Shown: positions 54,275-64,000, counted from the stretch's first letter. The stretch is DNA of 64,000 nucleotides from Methylocystis sp. MJC1 (GCF_026427715.1 NZ_CP107558.1:2517001-2581000); one strand, 5' to 3'. Translations and numbers: made by a program. The notes: generated from the sequence alone by a model not told the origin.

Positions 54275-55759
54275 CTATGCGCCCATATATTCCCTTAAGC
54301 CCAGTTGCTCCTCCGCGCTCATATGCAGCCCCAGCTTCGAGCGCCGCCATAAAATATCGTCGGTTGTCCGCGCCCATTCGTTCTCGATCAGATAGTGCAC
54401 TTCCGCCTCTGTGAGCCCGCAGCCAAAATCGCGGCCGAGATCCGCCATCGCATGCGCGTGCTTCAGAATGCGCTCGGCGCGCGTTCCATAGGCGCGCGCG
54501 AGCCGCCGCGCCAATGCGTCGCCAAGAAAGGGCTTCTCGCTTTTCAACCGCGCGAGAAGCGCTTCGAATTCCATATCGCCGCCGGGGAGAACGGCGCCCG
54601 CCGTCCAGGCCTCGCCATGCGCCGGCAGGAAGCGGCGTAGATCGTCGAGCGCATGTTCGGCGAGGCGCCGCGCGGTGGTAATCTTGCCGCCGAAAATCGA
54701 CAGAACCGGCGCGGCGTCTTCGGGCGCGTCGAGATCGAAAGCATAGTCTCGCGTCACGACCGAAGCGTTGAGAGATCCATCGTCATAAAGCGGGCGCAGT
54801 CCCGAATAGCTCCAGACGATATCCGCGCGCGTGACCGGCTTGCGCAGAAAGTGGTTGATCGCTTCGAGAAGATATCCCGTTTCCGCATCGCTGATCGCAA
54901 CCTCGCCCGGCGCGCCCTCATAAGCGACATCGGTTGTGCCGATGAGTGTGAAATCATGCTCGAAGGGGATCGCGAAGACGATGCGGCCGTCGGGGTTTTG
55001 CAGAATATAAGCCTGAGCGCCCTCGAAGAGCCTGCGCGTAACGAGATGCGAGCCCTTCACCAGTCGCACATGCTTGCGCGAATGCACATGCAGCGCGCCT
55101 TCGATCACTTGCGAAACCCAGGGCCCCGCCGCATTCACCAGCGCGCGCGCCTCGATCTCCATGCCGCCGTCGAGTTTTGCCGCCCAATGGGCGCCCTTGC
55201 GTTTTGCCTGGACAAGCCGCGTTCCAACGCTGATCGTGGCGCCCCGCTCCTTGGCGTCGAGCGCGTTGAGCGCAACGAGACGCGAATCCTCCACCCAGCA
55301 ATCGGCATAAGTGAATCCGACATCATAGGTCTCGCGTAAAGGCGCGCCGAGCGCATTGCCTTTCAAAGCGACCAGATGCGAGCCTTCGAGGCGCGTGCGG
55401 CGCGCGAGATGATCGTAAAGAAAAAGGCCGAGCCGCAGCATCCACACGGGACGCAGGCCCTTTTCATAGGGCAACACGAATTTCAGCGGCCAGATGATAT
55501 GCGGCGCGGCCGCCAGCAGACGCTCGCGCTCCTCCAGCGCTTCATGCACAAGACGAAACTCGTAAAGCTCGAGATAACGCAAGCCGCCGTGAATGAGCTT
55601 GGTCGAGGCGGACGACGTGCCGCTCGCGAGATCGCTCTGCTCGACGAGGCGAACCGAAAGCCCCCGCCCCGCCGCGTCGCGCGCAATGGCGCAGCCGTTG
55701 ATCCCGCCGCCGATGATGAGAAGATCATAAAGCATGCGCGCCGCTCTCGGTTGGCTCAT
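54275..55759 (-). CDS. glpD: Aerobic glycerol-3-phosphate dehydrogenase
   Basis: Membrane-associated FAD enzyme oxidising glycerol-3-phosphate to DHAP with electrons to quinone. About 494 residues: FAD motif 'LIIGGGINGCAIARDAAGRG', 'DLASGTSSASTKLIHGGLRYLE', 'VNAAGPWVSQVI', 'VRLVKGSHLV', 'FTLIGTTDVAYEG', 'SYSGLRPLYDDG' and 'IFGGKITTARRLAEHALD'. I chose ATG 55759 (MSQPRAARM..); ATG 55735 directly before 'LYDLLIIGGG' is equally possible, and neither has a strong ribosome-binding site. Confidence 0.94.
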   Translation of the reverse strand: MSQPRAARMLYDLLIIGGGINGCAIARDAAGRGLSVRLVEQSDLASGTSSASTKLIHGGLRYLELYEFRLVHEALEERERLLAAAPHIIWPLKFVLPYEKGLRPVWMLRLGLFLYDHLARRTRLEGSHLVALKGNALGAPLRETYDVGFTYADCWVEDSRLVALNALDAKERGATISVGTRLVQAKRKGAHWAAKLDGGMEIEARALVNAAGPWVSQVIEGALHVHSRKHVRLVKGSHLVTRRLFEGAQAYILQNPDGRIVFAIPFEHDFTLIGTTDVAYEGAPGEVAISDAETGYLLEAINHFLRKPVTRADIVWSYSGLRPLYDDGSLNASVVTRDYAFDLDAPEDAAPVLSIFGGKITTARRLAEHALDDLRRFLPAHGEAWTAGAVLPGGDMEFEALLARLKSEKPFLGDALARRLARAYGTRAERILKHAHAMADLGRDFGCGLTEAEVHYLIENEWARTTDDILWRRSKLGLHMSAEEQLGLREYMGA

Positions 55760-55821
55760 GCTCAATCTAAGGCGGATGCGGACCGACGCAAGGAAGAAGG
55801 CGGTCCGCAATGTCGCCAGCC

Positions 55822-55900
55822 GTCATTGCGAGCGTAGCGAAGCAATCCAGGCCCACATCACGGCCCTGAATTGCTTCCTCGCTTCGCTCCTCGCAATGAC
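55822..55900. repeat. Palindromic repeat family A, copy 5
   Basis: GTCATTGCGAGCGTAGCGAA ... TTCGCTCCTCGCAATGAC with inner GCAATCCAGGCC / GGCCCTGAATTGC. Upstream of glpD and downstream of the helicase. Confidence 0.82.
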
Positions 55901-55931
55901 GCCGAGGCCGCGCCCGCCTCGTAATCACCGA

Positions 55932-55965
55932 GAAAAAAAGCAAAGCCGGCGACAGCCGGCTTTGC
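55932..55965 (-). terminator. Rho-independent terminator of the DEAD-box helicase gene
   Basis: GCAAAGCCGGC-TGTC-GCCGGCTTTGC on the minus strand, a perfect 11-bp stem, followed by seven T. It lies 21 bp past the helicase stop. The clearest terminator in the window. Confidence 0.9.
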
Positions 55966-55986
55966 AGGAAGCGATGGTTTTTCTTA

Positions 55987-57336
55987 TCAGGCCTGCGGCG
56001 CGCGCGATTGCGGGCGATTGCCGCCGCCATGCGCCCGCTGCTTCTGGCCATTGGCTGGCCGCGCCGGACGCTGGGCGTTCTGGCGTTCGCCCCCCGGCCG
56101 GCGTGCTTCGGCATGCTGGCCTTCGCGGCGGGGATGCTTATGCGCATTCCGCCCGGCGCCATTGCTCGTTTGAGGGCGGCGAGGTTGGGCGTCGTCGCGG
56201 CGCTGATCCTCGCTGCGGCGGTCGGTGAACGGCAGCGACTGGCGCGTCAGCTTTTCGATCTGCCGCAGCAACGGACGCTCGCCATTGTCGCACAAGGAAA
56301 TCGCCCGGCCAGAGGCGCCGCCGCGCGCTGTGCGGCCGATGCGGTGGACATAAGCCTCCGGCACTTCCGGCAGCTCGAAATTGACGACATGCGTCACGCC
56401 ATCGACATCGATGCCGCGCGCCGCGATATCCGTCGCGACCAGAACGCGGGTGCGTCCCTTGCGGAAAGAATCGAGCGCGCGGATGCGCTGGTTCTGGCTC
56501 TTGTTGCCGTGGATCGCCTCGGCGCCGACACCCGCCGCCTCGAGATGCTGCGCCACCCGATCGGCCCCGCGCTTGGTGCGAGTGAAGACGATGGCGCGGG
56601 AGATGTCCGTGTCTTTCATCAACTCGAGCAGCACGTCGCGCTTGGCGCCGCCGTCGACGAGAAACACATGCTGCTCGACGCGCTCGGCAGTAGTGGCGAC
56701 CGGCGTCACCGACACCTGCGCGGGGTTGTTCAGCATATGCTGCGCAAGGCCGGCGATCTCCTTCGGCATGGTGGCCGAGAAGAACAAGGTCTGGCGGTTC
56801 TTGGAAAGCTTCGCCACGATCTGACGGATCGGGACGACGAAGCCGAGATCGAGCATATGATCGGCCTCGTCGAGGACGAGCACCTCGGTCGTCGCAGGCT
56901 TGAAGCGGCCCGAGGCGATATGGTCGAGAAGGCGGCCGGGCGTCGCGACGAGCACGTCGAGGCCGCGTGACAGCATCTCGATCTGCGGGCGATGCGACAC
57001 GCCGCCGACGATCACGCCGACGCTCGGCCGCATGAATTGCCCATAGGCGCGGAAACTATCGGCGATCTGGGCCGCGAGCTCGCGCGTCGGCGCAAGCACC
57101 AGCGCGCGCGCCGTAAAGGGCGTGGGACGACGCCGGTCGGCGGCGAAGCGCTCCAAGATCGGTAAAGCGAAGGCCGCCGTCTTGCCGGTGCCGGTCTGGG
57201 CGATACCGAGAAGGTCGCGGCCCTGAAGCAAATAGGGAATGGACTGGGCCTGGATGGAGGTGGGCGCCTCGTAGCCTTCGCGGTCCAAGGCGCGAAGCAG
57301 AATCTCGGAGAGTCCGAGATCGGTAAATTTTGTCAC
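55987..57336 (-). CDS. DEAD-box ATP-dependent RNA helicase (RhlE-like)
   Basis: 449 residues with all helicase motifs: Q-motif '[17 protein letters not shown]', I 'AQTGTGKT', Ia '[10 protein letters not shown]', II '[13 protein letters not shown]', III 'FFSATMP', IV-VI '[14 protein letters not shown]', '[25 protein letters not shown]', '[12 protein letters not shown]'. The tail after residue 375 is a low-complexity Arg/Gln/Gly/Asn-rich extension for RNA contact. Likely roles are ribosome assembly, RNA decay and cold adaptation. Confidence 0.95.
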   Translation of the reverse strand: MTKFTDLGLSEILLRALDREGYEAPTSIQAQSIPYLLQGRDLLGIAQTGTGKTAAFALPILERFAADRRRPTPFTARALVLAPTRELAAQIADSFRAYGQFMRPSVGVIVGGVSHRPQIEMLSRGLDVLVATPGRLLDHIASGRFKPATTEVLVLDEADHMLDLGFVVPIRQIVAKLSKNRQTLFFSATMPKEIAGLAQHMLNNPAQVSVTPVATTAERVEQHVFLVDGGAKRDVLLELMKDTDISRAIVFTRTKRGADRVAQHLEAAGVGAEAIHGNKSQNQRIRALDSFRKGRTRVLVATDIAARGIDVDGVTHVVNFELPEVPEAYVHRIGRTARGGASGRAISLCDNGERPLLRQIEKLTRQSLPFTDRRSEDQRRDDAQPRRPQTSNGAGRNAHKHPRREGQHAEARRPGGERQNAQRPARPANGQKQRAHGGGNRPQSRAPQA

Positions 57337-57956
57337 TGAGCGTCTTTCATAAGGGAGTCGCGCGCCGCGGCCCGAAAGCGAGCGCGGCGATATCGATCCG
57401 GTAAAATGGGAGACTTGCCCCGCGTATCGGGCCGTCGATTGTGCGTGGGGAGGCTGACAAGCGGGCCCGACGCGCCCCTGCGGGTGACATCGGCTATACG
57501 CGGCTGGAGCGCCTCATGCTGCGGTGCAGCTTTTTATCTCGTACAAGAATAGGCGGCGCAGGTCAATGGGGCGGCAGCCCGACGCTCAGGGTGGGGGAGC
57601 AGGAAACAATCCCTCACCCGATTGCCCGCCAGCCTGACGCAAAGCAGCAATGCTCCAGAAACAGTGTTTTCAAAGCCAAGTATATAACATCCTTCGTGTC
57701 GGCCGGTCTCCATCCGCGGCCGACCCCCAGCGCCCGGCACGACTCCGCCAGCTGTGCCGGGCGCTCCCAAAAGCGCTGCGCCTCGAGAGCCAAGCATCGA
57801 AGAGCGAAGCCTCGAAGCTTGCCATGGCGCCCCAAGCAATTGCCCCGCCAACGGGCGCCGCCTCATAGAGCACGTTCCGCAAAGCGCCGCCTGGCCCTTG
57901 CCGAAGCCGCCCGTCCACTTTATCGGGGACCGGAAGCTCTACCAATCGAGGCGCTT
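57337..57956. other. 620-bp divergent interval, helicase to MFS gene
   Basis: Open frames run across it but none resembles a protein family. It carries a short GCTGC-GGT-GCAGC hairpin followed by five T near 57519-57536 and an AT-rich stretch (AAGTATATAACATCC near 57678). It has no family A-D repeat. The length suggests a long leader for the cold-shock-type helicase or an unseen small RNA, but nothing firm can be assigned. Confidence 0.45.
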
Positions 57957-59177
57957 ATGACTTCCCCCCGCGCGCCCCGCCGAGAGGCGGCGTTTATCTT
58001 CATCCTCATCACCGTCGCGCTGGACATGCTAGCGCTCGGCGTCATCATCCCCGTGCTGCCGAAGCTGATTGTGCAGTTCGAGGGCGGGGACCTGGGCTCG
58101 GCGGCGCGCATTGTCGGGCTCTTCGGCTTCGCCTGGGCGGCGATGCAGTTCTTCTTCCAGCCCGTGCTCGGCGCCCTATCCGATCATTTTGGCCGACGCC
58201 CGGTCGTCCTGGCTTCCAATCTAGGGCTCGGCCTCGACTATATCTTCATGGCGCTCGCGCCCTCGCTGCCTTTTCTCTTCATCGGGCGGCTGATCTCCGG
58301 CGCCACAGCCGCAAGCGTCTCGACCGCCAACGCCTATATCGCGGACATTACGCCGCCTGAGAAACGCGCGGGCCGCTTCGGCCTCATCGGCGCCGCCTTC
58401 GGTCTCGGCTTCATCCTTGGTCCGGCGATCGGCGGCGCACTCGGCGAATATGATCTGCGCTTTCCCTTCTGGGCCGCGGCGGTTTTCAGCCTCGCCAATG
58501 CGCTTTACGGCTATTTCATCCTCCCGGAGTCACTAGCGCCCGAAAAGCGCACGGCTGGCATTGTCTGGCGCAGCGCCAATGTGGCGGGCTCGCTCGATTT
58601 CCTGCGGCGCGACCCCGCGCTGACGCTGCTTTCCGGCGCGCTCTTTCTTTCCTACCTCGCGCATGAATCGCTGCCGGCGCTTTTCGTGCTCTATACGCAG
58701 CAGCGCTATCATTGGGACGTCGCCGACACCGGCTGGGCGCTTGCGATCATCGGCGTGTCGCAGACCATCGTCTCTGGCGGGCTGGTTCGACCCGCGGTCG
58801 CGCGGCTCGGTGAAAAAGTGACGCTGACCATTGCGCTTGTCTCCGGCGCGCTCGGCTTTCTGGCTTTCGCCTTCGCGCCGACGGGCCTGGCCTTCATGGC
58901 GGGGGCGCCGCTGGTCGCCCTCTGGGGCATGGCCAATCCGTCTTTCCAAGGTCTGGCGACGCGGCTCGCGGGCTCTACCGAGCAAGGACGGCTGCAAGGC
59001 GCGCTCGGCAGCCTGCGCGGCGTCTCCGGCATGACGGGCCCGCTGATCTTCTCGCAGATTTTTGCCTTCTCGCTGTCGATCGATCTTTTCACTGGCGCGA
59101 GCTATTTCATCGCCGCCGCGCTCCTCGCGGCCAGTCTTGCTCTGGGGCTGAAAGCGGCGAAACAAAAATCGCTCTGA
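57957..59177 (+). CDS. MFS transporter, tetracycline-resistance-like (TCR) group
   Basis: 406 residues, twelve membrane helices. Motif A 'GALSDHFGRRPVVLASN' follows TM2; 'SGATAASVSTANAYIADITPPEKRAGRFGLIGAAFGLGFILGPAIGG' is the TM4-TM5 region typical of drug:proton antiporters including TetA(B/C)-like pumps. ATG 57957 has GAGG 6 nt upstream. Many members of this group have no resistance function, so 'TCR-like' describes similarity only. Confidence 0.9.
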   Translation: MTSPRAPRREAAFIFILITVALDMLALGVIIPVLPKLIVQFEGGDLGSAARIVGLFGFAWAAMQFFFQPVLGALSDHFGRRPVVLASNLGLGLDYIFMALAPSLPFLFIGRLISGATAASVSTANAYIADITPPEKRAGRFGLIGAAFGLGFILGPAIGGALGEYDLRFPFWAAAVFSLANALYGYFILPESLAPEKRTAGIVWRSANVAGSLDFLRRDPALTLLSGALFLSYLAHESLPALFVLYTQQRYHWDVADTGWALAIIGVSQTIVSGGLVRPAVARLGEKVTLTIALVSGALGFLAFAFAPTGLAFMAGAPLVALWGMANPSFQGLATRLAGSTEQGRLQGALGSLRGVSGMTGPLIFSQIFAFSLSIDLFTGASYFIAAALLAASLALGLKAAKQKSL

Positions 59178-59352
59178 GATAATATACATTTACACAGAAG
59201 ATGACGGAAAGAAGACAGTGAGCGCATTGGACGCTTGCACGCAGGCGCTGCTGATTATTTCGGACTTGCCGGGAGACTAGATTATTCTCGGAAGAGTTCG
59301 TCAATGATTCCGGAATATATGCATCGCGATTACATGACGTATCGCGAGGCGC

Positions 59353-60447
59353 ATGATGCGGACTCCCGGCTTCTCCGATTTTTCGCGTAAGATTTGCATG
59401 ACCTTCCGCGCCGCTGCACGGGAGGACGACGGAATGGTTGCCGTTCTTTTTGGCCTGACCCTTTTGCCGATCATGCTTTTCGTGGGCGCAGGCATCGACT
59501 TCATGCGAGTCGGGCGCGCGCGATCGGAACTACAGCAGGCGCTCGACGCGGCGACTCTGGCCGCCACAACAAATGTGGCGAACGCCCCCACGATACTCTC
59601 CACCAACCAACCCGACGCCTCGCTGCTGAAAAGCGCGACGGTGTCCTGGACAAAGAACGTCGATGGCTCGATTACCGGCGCGGCCAATGCGAAGGTGCCG
59701 ACGACATTCCTGCAGCTGGCGCACCTCGATTCGATTTCGATAAGCGCTTCGTCAACTGCGACAAATCAGACGGCCCGTACGGCATCGGATGTTAATTTCA
59801 CGCTGACCGGCGCCTATGGCTGGTATTGGAAAGAAATCGACCTCTATGTCCATACGGCCGGCGCATCCAAGGACACGATTGTTGCATCTTACTTCTATCA
59901 GCCGGTCGACCTGAGCGCTCAAGGCGGCCGTGGAACCGGAACCACGACAGCGCAATTCCTGTCAGGCGGCGCAATGGTCGCCGGGCCTGTGAATACATCG
60001 ATTTCGCTCGGCTCGAATTATGACAATGCTTACCTGACCATGACGGTCTATTCGGACGGCTGCGGCCCGGGAATGGCGCCGACAACGTCGCAATCGGGGT
60101 CCACCACTAACTATAAATGCGTGGCATCCGGAACAAAGATTTCTCGCACCACCTACACCAAGACGGCGGCGCCGGTCATTTACAGCACCTCGAACGCCAA
60201 TCAATCCCGCAATCTCTTCGTCAATGGCGTCAATATGTATTCGACCACGACCGCGCCTTCGATCGTGCAGCTCTTGCCCTGTGCGAAAGGCGCGACGACG
60301 GCGACGAACACCCACGCCTGGGAAGATACGCCCTATAACGGCTCGTTGACCGGCGGCAGCTGGTCGAACCAAGACATTTTCTTCAGCATCCAAACGACCT
60401 GCGCCGCGAACGCCTATTACGACGGCGTCCCCAAATTGACCAAATGA
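59353..60447 (+). CDS. TadE/TadG-like protein with N-terminal pilin-type helix
   Basis: 364 residues. The N-terminus is a TadG-type segment: 'REDDGMVAVLFGLTLLPIMLFVGAGIDFMRVGRARSELQQALDAATLAA', a type-IV-pilin-like helix with Glu and a following 'ALDAATLA' used by Flp/Tad pseudopilins. The rest is Ser/Thr/Asn-rich and probably extracytoplasmic, with four Cys in the C-terminal 150 residues. No other tad/cpa genes are near, so it is a lone copy. ATG 59353 and ATG 59356 are both possible. The preceding 175 bp are AT-rich relative to the window. Confidence 0.82.
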   Translation: MMRTPGFSDFSRKICMTFRAAAREDDGMVAVLFGLTLLPIMLFVGAGIDFMRVGRARSELQQALDAATLAATTNVANAPTILSTNQPDASLLKSATVSWTKNVDGSITGAANAKVPTTFLQLAHLDSISISASSTATNQTARTASDVNFTLTGAYGWYWKEIDLYVHTAGASKDTIVASYFYQPVDLSAQGGRGTGTTTAQFLSGGAMVAGPVNTSISLGSNYDNAYLTMTVYSDGCGPGMAPTTSQSGSTTNYKCVASGTKISRTTYTKTAAPVIYSTSNANQSRNLFVNGVNMYSTTTAPSIVQLLPCAKGATTATNTHAWEDTPYNGSLTGGSWSNQDIFFSIQTTCAANAYYDGVPKLTK

Positions 60448-60480
60448 ACTGGCGCCGAAAATAGCTTTCTGGCAATAGCC

Positions 60481-63400
60481 TCAGGCAAAACCCGGCGCGC
60501 GCAGGCGCACGACGCTCACGCCGCCGCCGCGCCGCTCCACGCATATTTTCGTCGCGATGCGCGCCTGCATGGATTCGACATGGCTGATAACGCCGACCTT
60601 GCGCCCCTGCCCTTGCAGATTTTCGAGCGCGTCGATTGCGACGTCGAGCGTCGCCGAGTCGAGCGCGCCGAAGCCTTCGTCGATGAAAAGCGTGTCGACG
60701 AAGGAATCGCGGCCCTCCAATCCCGCCAGTGCGAGCGCCAACGCAAGAGACGCGAGAAAGCGCTCGCCGCCTGAAAGCGAGCGGGTCGAGCGCCGCTCGT
60801 CGCCGAGATCGCGGTCGACGATCTGAAGCCCGAGCGATCCGATATCGCCGGCGCGCTCCAGCCGATAGCGCGGGGAAAGCAGAGACAGGCGGCGATTGGC
60901 GAGCGCGACGAGCTGTTCGAGAGTCACGCTCTGCGCGAAGCGGCGGAATTTGTCGCCTTCCTTCGAGCCGATCGAGGCGTTGATCTCGCTCCAGATTTTG
61001 CAATCGCCCTGCGCCGCCTCGATCTCTTGTGACAGATCGCGCGCGCGGCTTCGGGCGTCGTCGTCGCGCGCAAGTGTCGCCTGCAACGCGCCCGATCGTG
61101 CAGCGAGAGTGTCCAGCGTCTGCGTCAGCTCCGCTTGGCGCGCGGCGAGAGTCTCGCGCGCGATGTCGATCGGCGCGCCGGCCTCGGCTTCAGCAAGGTC
61201 GCTGCGACGCTGCGCAACGGCCGCCTCCGCCGCATGAAGCCCCGATTGCGCATCCTCGACGCGCTGCCGCATCGCTGCAACTTCCTCTCGGGGGATCGCA
61301 AGAAGCCGCGTCGCCTCCTCTTCGGAGAAAGCTGAAGAAGTGAGCGCCTCGCCAAAGACCTTACGCGCCGTCGCCAGAGAGGCTTGCGCCTTTTCCAAAT
61401 CCCGCGCGGCGCCGGCGCTGCGTTCGTCGCTTGCGGCTTTTGCCTTATCCGCGACCGATAACGTCTCGCGCTTCGCCTCATGCGCCCCGCGCGCGGCCTT
61501 GTGCTTTTCCTCGAAGCGCGTGCGATGGGCGGCGGTCGCTTCCCCGTCGAGCAGCGCGCCGCGCTCCTCCCGTGACTTGGCAAGGTCTGCCGCGCGCGCC
61601 AGATGGTCAGCCGCCGCGGCCTTCGCCTGCTCGGCGAGCGTGCGCGCCTCCGCGTCGAGCGCCGCGATTTGCGGTGTCAACGAATTGAGCCGCGCGAGGG
61701 CTCGGTCATGCGCCTCTTGCGTCTTCCGATAATGCGCGCCCGCCTCTTCCAGCCTTTTACGGGCGCCAGCGCCATCGCGGTCGAGATCGTCCGTCGAGAG
61801 ATCGCAAAGCGTAAGGAACTCCGAGAGCGAGCGGTCGAGCGACTCGATGCGTTCGCAGGCGCCCGCGAGCTTTTCCGTAAGCTTCGCCTGCGCTTCGCCT
61901 GCCCGCCGCGCGAGCGCCTCCGCTTCCGCGCGCGCCGCCTTGCGTCCCTCGATCGCGTTTCGCTTGTCATCCGACGCCTTGCGCAGCCGCTCGACCTCCA
62001 AAGACAGTTCGCGCGTCGTTTCTTGTATTTTCACCAGCGCCGTGCGCTGCGCACGCAGGTCTTCGAGCAAAGCTGCGATTTTCTCTCCAGCCCCCGCTAT
62101 TTCTTCCGGGGCGCCGCAATGTGAATTTGCCAAAACCAGCGCCGCATAAGCACGCGCGGCGGTTTCAACCGCCGCTTTCGCCACGCCAAGACGCCGCGTC
62201 GCCTCGTCATGCAAGGCGCGCGTCGCCGCTTCATCGGCTGACGTTTGCGAAATGGCCTTATTGGTTCGCGCCAGCGCCTGACGCGCGGCGTCTCGCTTGG
62301 CGCGCAGAGCGTCCACGAGTTCGCGAGCAGCGTCCTGCGAATGTGCGAATGGATGCTCCTTCGCCCCGCAGACGGGGCAAGGCGCGCCTTCGTCCAAGGA
62401 GGTGCGCAGCCTCAGCGCATGCTGACCGGCGGCGGCGTCCGCCAATTCGCCGAGCCGTTCCGCCTCCGCGTTCTGCGCGGCCTCGATATCGCGCGCCGCC
62501 TGCAAATTCTCCAACTGTTCGACAAGCACGCCGTGCGCCGCGCCAAGACGAGCAATGTCCCTCGTCGCGTTTTCGACTACCGCCATCGCCTCGGCGTGGT
62601 CGCTGGCGCAACGCGCCATCGAAACCAACGCCTCTTGTGCGCCGGACAATGCGTCCGCGCGCCTTTGCGCCGCAGGGGCGTCGAGGGCCTGAAGCGCCGC
62701 TTCTCTTTCGCGCGTCTGCTCCAGCAATGAGTCGAGCTGCTCGCGATCCGCTTTGTCGGCAGTGTCGCAGGCCGCTCGCATATCGTCGGCGCGTTTCAGC
62801 TCTTTCGCGGCGTCTTGCAACGCCCGTTGCGTCTCGACCTTTTCTTTCGATAGAAGCGAGCGTTTGGCGAGCCAGTCCTCGACCTCCGCCCATCGTTCGC
62901 TCAATGGCCGCGCCGGCGCGAGCGCTTTCAACCGCTCACGCGCCGTCTCGCTGTCAGCGGCTGCCGCTTGTTCGTCCGCCTGCGCCTTGACGAGGGCCTC
63001 TTGCTTATCGGCGAAACGGCGCGTTGCAGCCGTTTCCAGATCGCGCGCCTTCTCGGCTTCGCGTTGCTGCGCCGCGATTCTCGCGTCGAGGGCGCTTGCC
63101 TCCTGCCAGAGCGGTTCGAATTGCTCGATCTCGCGCCGCGCGGCGTCCAGCGCCTCCATCGCCGCGCGTTCCTGCGTCCTTGCGTCCGCCAATACGGCGT
63201 CCGCTTTTTGCGCCTGCTCCTGCGCGAGCAACGCAGACCCCTGCTTTTCCCCCAGCAATTCTTCCGCTTTGCGAAGCTCCTCTCGCGGCGCGCGCAAGGG
63301 TTCGGCGCGGGCGAGGCTCGCGAGCGTTTGTCGTTGATGCGAGAGCGCCGCGAGAGCCTCGTTTGCGGCGTCGCGCGCGCCTTCCGCCTCGGCGAGCTTC

Positions 63401-64000
63401 TGCAGCGCCTGCGTGCGCGCATCGATGCGGCGCAATGCGTCGAGCGTCTCCTTATGCTCAGCCGCGAGGACCGAACGCTGCGCGCCGATCTCTTCGCTCT
63501 GCGCGATGATCGCCGCGCGTTCTTCCTCCGGCATGACGCCGATGAGCGCGCGCTGCTGCTCCAGAGCTTTCACGGCGCGCGCGGCCTCGTCCCAACGCTC
63601 ATAAGCGCGTTTCGACAGCCGGCCGTAGATTTCGGCGCCCGTTATTTTCTCGAGAAGGTCGGCGCGCTCCTTGGCGTCGGCGCGCAGAAAGGCGTCGAAA
63701 TCGCCCTGCGCCAAAAGCGCCGTTCGCCGGAACTGCTCGAAGGTAAGATCGGTCAATTCGACAATGCGGCGATTGACAGGCTCGACGCCGGATTCCAGCG
63801 TCTCGATCTTTTCGCCATTCTCGTCGATGCGCCAGAGACTGCGGCCGCGATTTTGCAACTTCCCAGCGACCCTGCCGCGCGCGCGCATGAGATCGCAGCG
63901 CGCCCGGTAGCGCCTGCCGTCGCGCGCAACGAAGTCAGCTTCCGCGAAACCGCGCCCTGCCCCGCGCCGCAGGATCGCGCGCGGATCTCCGGAGCTGAGC
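60481..64000 (-). CDS. sbcC: Exonuclease SbcC/Rad50-like, N-terminus outside window
   Basis: Large subunit of the SbcCD nuclease that cleaves DNA hairpins and palindromes. The frame stays open past the last internal ATG (63888) to the right edge, where 'DPRAILRRGAGRGFAEADFV' and 'RDGRRYRARCDL' fit the SbcC N-terminal domain; the Walker A lies beyond. Seen: 'TALLAQGDFDAFLRADAKERADLLEKITG', long coiled coils, the zinc hook 'GAPCPVCGAKEHPF', and at the C-end the ABC signature 'SLSGGERFLASLALALALAGLEG' with Walker B 'LFIDEGFGALDS'. About 1170 residues are visible. Confidence 0.95.
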   Translation of the reverse strand, partial: LSSGDPRAILRRGAGRGFAEADFVARDGRRYRARCDLMRARGRVAGKLQNRGRSLWRIDENGEKIETLESGVEPVNRRIVELTDLTFEQFRRTALLAQGDFDAFLRADAKERADLLEKITGAEIYGRLSKRAYERWDEAARAVKALEQQRALIGVMPEEERAAIIAQSEEIGAQRSVLAAEHKETLDALRRIDARTQALQKLAEAEGARDAANEALAALSHQRQTLASLARAEPLRAPREELRKAEELLGEKQGSALLAQEQAQKADAVLADARTQERAAMEALDAARREIEQFEPLWQEASALDARIAAQQREAEKARDLETAATRRFADKQEALVKAQADEQAAAADSETARERLKALAPARPLSERWAEVEDWLAKRSLLSKEKVETQRALQDAAKELKRADDMRAACDTADKADREQLDSLLEQTREREAALQALDAPAAQRRADALSGAQEALVSMARCASDHAEAMAVVENATRDIARLGAAHGVLVEQLENLQAARDIEAAQNAEAERLGELADAAAGQHALRLRTSLDEGAPCPVCGAKEHPFAHSQDAARELVDALRAKRDAARQALARTNKAISQTSADEAATRALHDEATRRLGVAKAAVETAARAYAALVLANSHCGAPEEIAGAGEKIAALLEDLRAQRTALVKIQETTRELSLEVERLRKASDDKRNAIEGRKAARAEAEALARRAGEAQAKLTEKLAGACERIESLDRSLSEFLTLCDLSTDDLDRDGAGARKRLEEAGAHYRKTQEAHDRALARLNSLTPQIAALDAEARTLAEQAKAAAADHLARAADLAKSREERGALLDGEATAAHRTRFEEKHKAARGAHEAKRETLSVADKAKAASDERSAGAARDLEKAQASLATARKVFGEALTSSAFSEEEATRLLAIPREEVAAMRQRVEDAQSGLHAAEAAVAQRRSDLAEAEAGAPIDIARETLAARQAELTQTLDTLAARSGALQATLARDDDARSRARDLSQEIEAAQGDCKIWSEINASIGSKEGDKFRRFAQSVTLEQLVALANRRLSLLSPRYRLERAGDIGSLGLQIVDRDLGDERRSTRSLSGGERFLASLALALALAGLEGRDSFVDTLFIDEGFGALDSATLDVAIDALENLQGQGRKVGVISHVESMQARIATKICVERRGGGVSVVRLRAPGFA

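Noticed and set aside
57441..57956. N-terminal extension of the MFS gene from 57441
   Set aside because: The extension is Arg/Pro/Ser-rich without family similarity, whereas ATG 57957 has a ribosome-binding site and begins right before TM1.

Overview
The window is about 64 kb of GC-rich alphaproteobacterial chromosome. Two loci point to a methylotroph or methanotroph of the Methylocystaceae/Methylosinus type. One encodes the tetrahydromethanopterin/methanofuran-linked formyltransferase/hydrolase complex (fhcB-A-D-C). The other is a lanthanide uptake (lut-type) locus with a lanmodulin-like EF-hand protein and an orphan pqqA. Family assignments were made by reading translated sequence; no database was searched.

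Layout. 1-736: C-terminus of a TonB receptor. 0.8-7.3 kb: TetR-controlled RND efflux system (tolC-like gene and tetR leftward, adaptor and pump rightward) around a 47-bp palindrome. 7.3-12 kb: alpha/beta hydrolase, guaA, rsmB-like methyltransferase with a tiny coupled upstream ORF. 12-15.3 kb: small lipoprotein, glpX, hom, marC. 15.4-18.2 kb: cytochrome bc1 complex. 18.4-22 kb: trmL-like gene, an unknown membrane protein, hemF, a GtrA-like protein and a small cytochrome c. 22-29.5 kb: carB, greA, ELM1-like protein, trxB, dual-CDGSH protein, Hsp20. 29.6-32.7 kb: putA.

33.2-37.6 kb: fhc operon. 38-49.2 kb: pqqA, a di-haem peroxidase, a divergent response regulator/histidine kinase pair, then lutH-like TonB receptor, lanM-like gene, lutA-like binding protein, YVTN beta-propeller, lutE-like ATPase and lutF-like permease. 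This looks like a system that takes up and handles lanthanides for PQQ-dependent (XoxF-type) alcohol dehydrogenases, which are themselves outside the window. 49.2-64 kb: secreted protein of unknown function, infC (ATT start), hydrolase, FmdB-type zinc ribbon, acyl-CoA dehydrogenase, glpD, DEAD-box helicase, MFS transporter, TadG-like protein and the 3' part of sbcC.

Four families of palindromic repeats (called A-D here) lie between genes. One family-B copy sits inside the coding sequence of the beta-propeller gene and keeps its reading frame. The main points of interest are the lanmodulin variant with only one Pro-2 EF loop, that in-frame repeat, the orphan pqqA, the uORF overlapping the rsmB-like start, and an unexplained terminator in front of carB.
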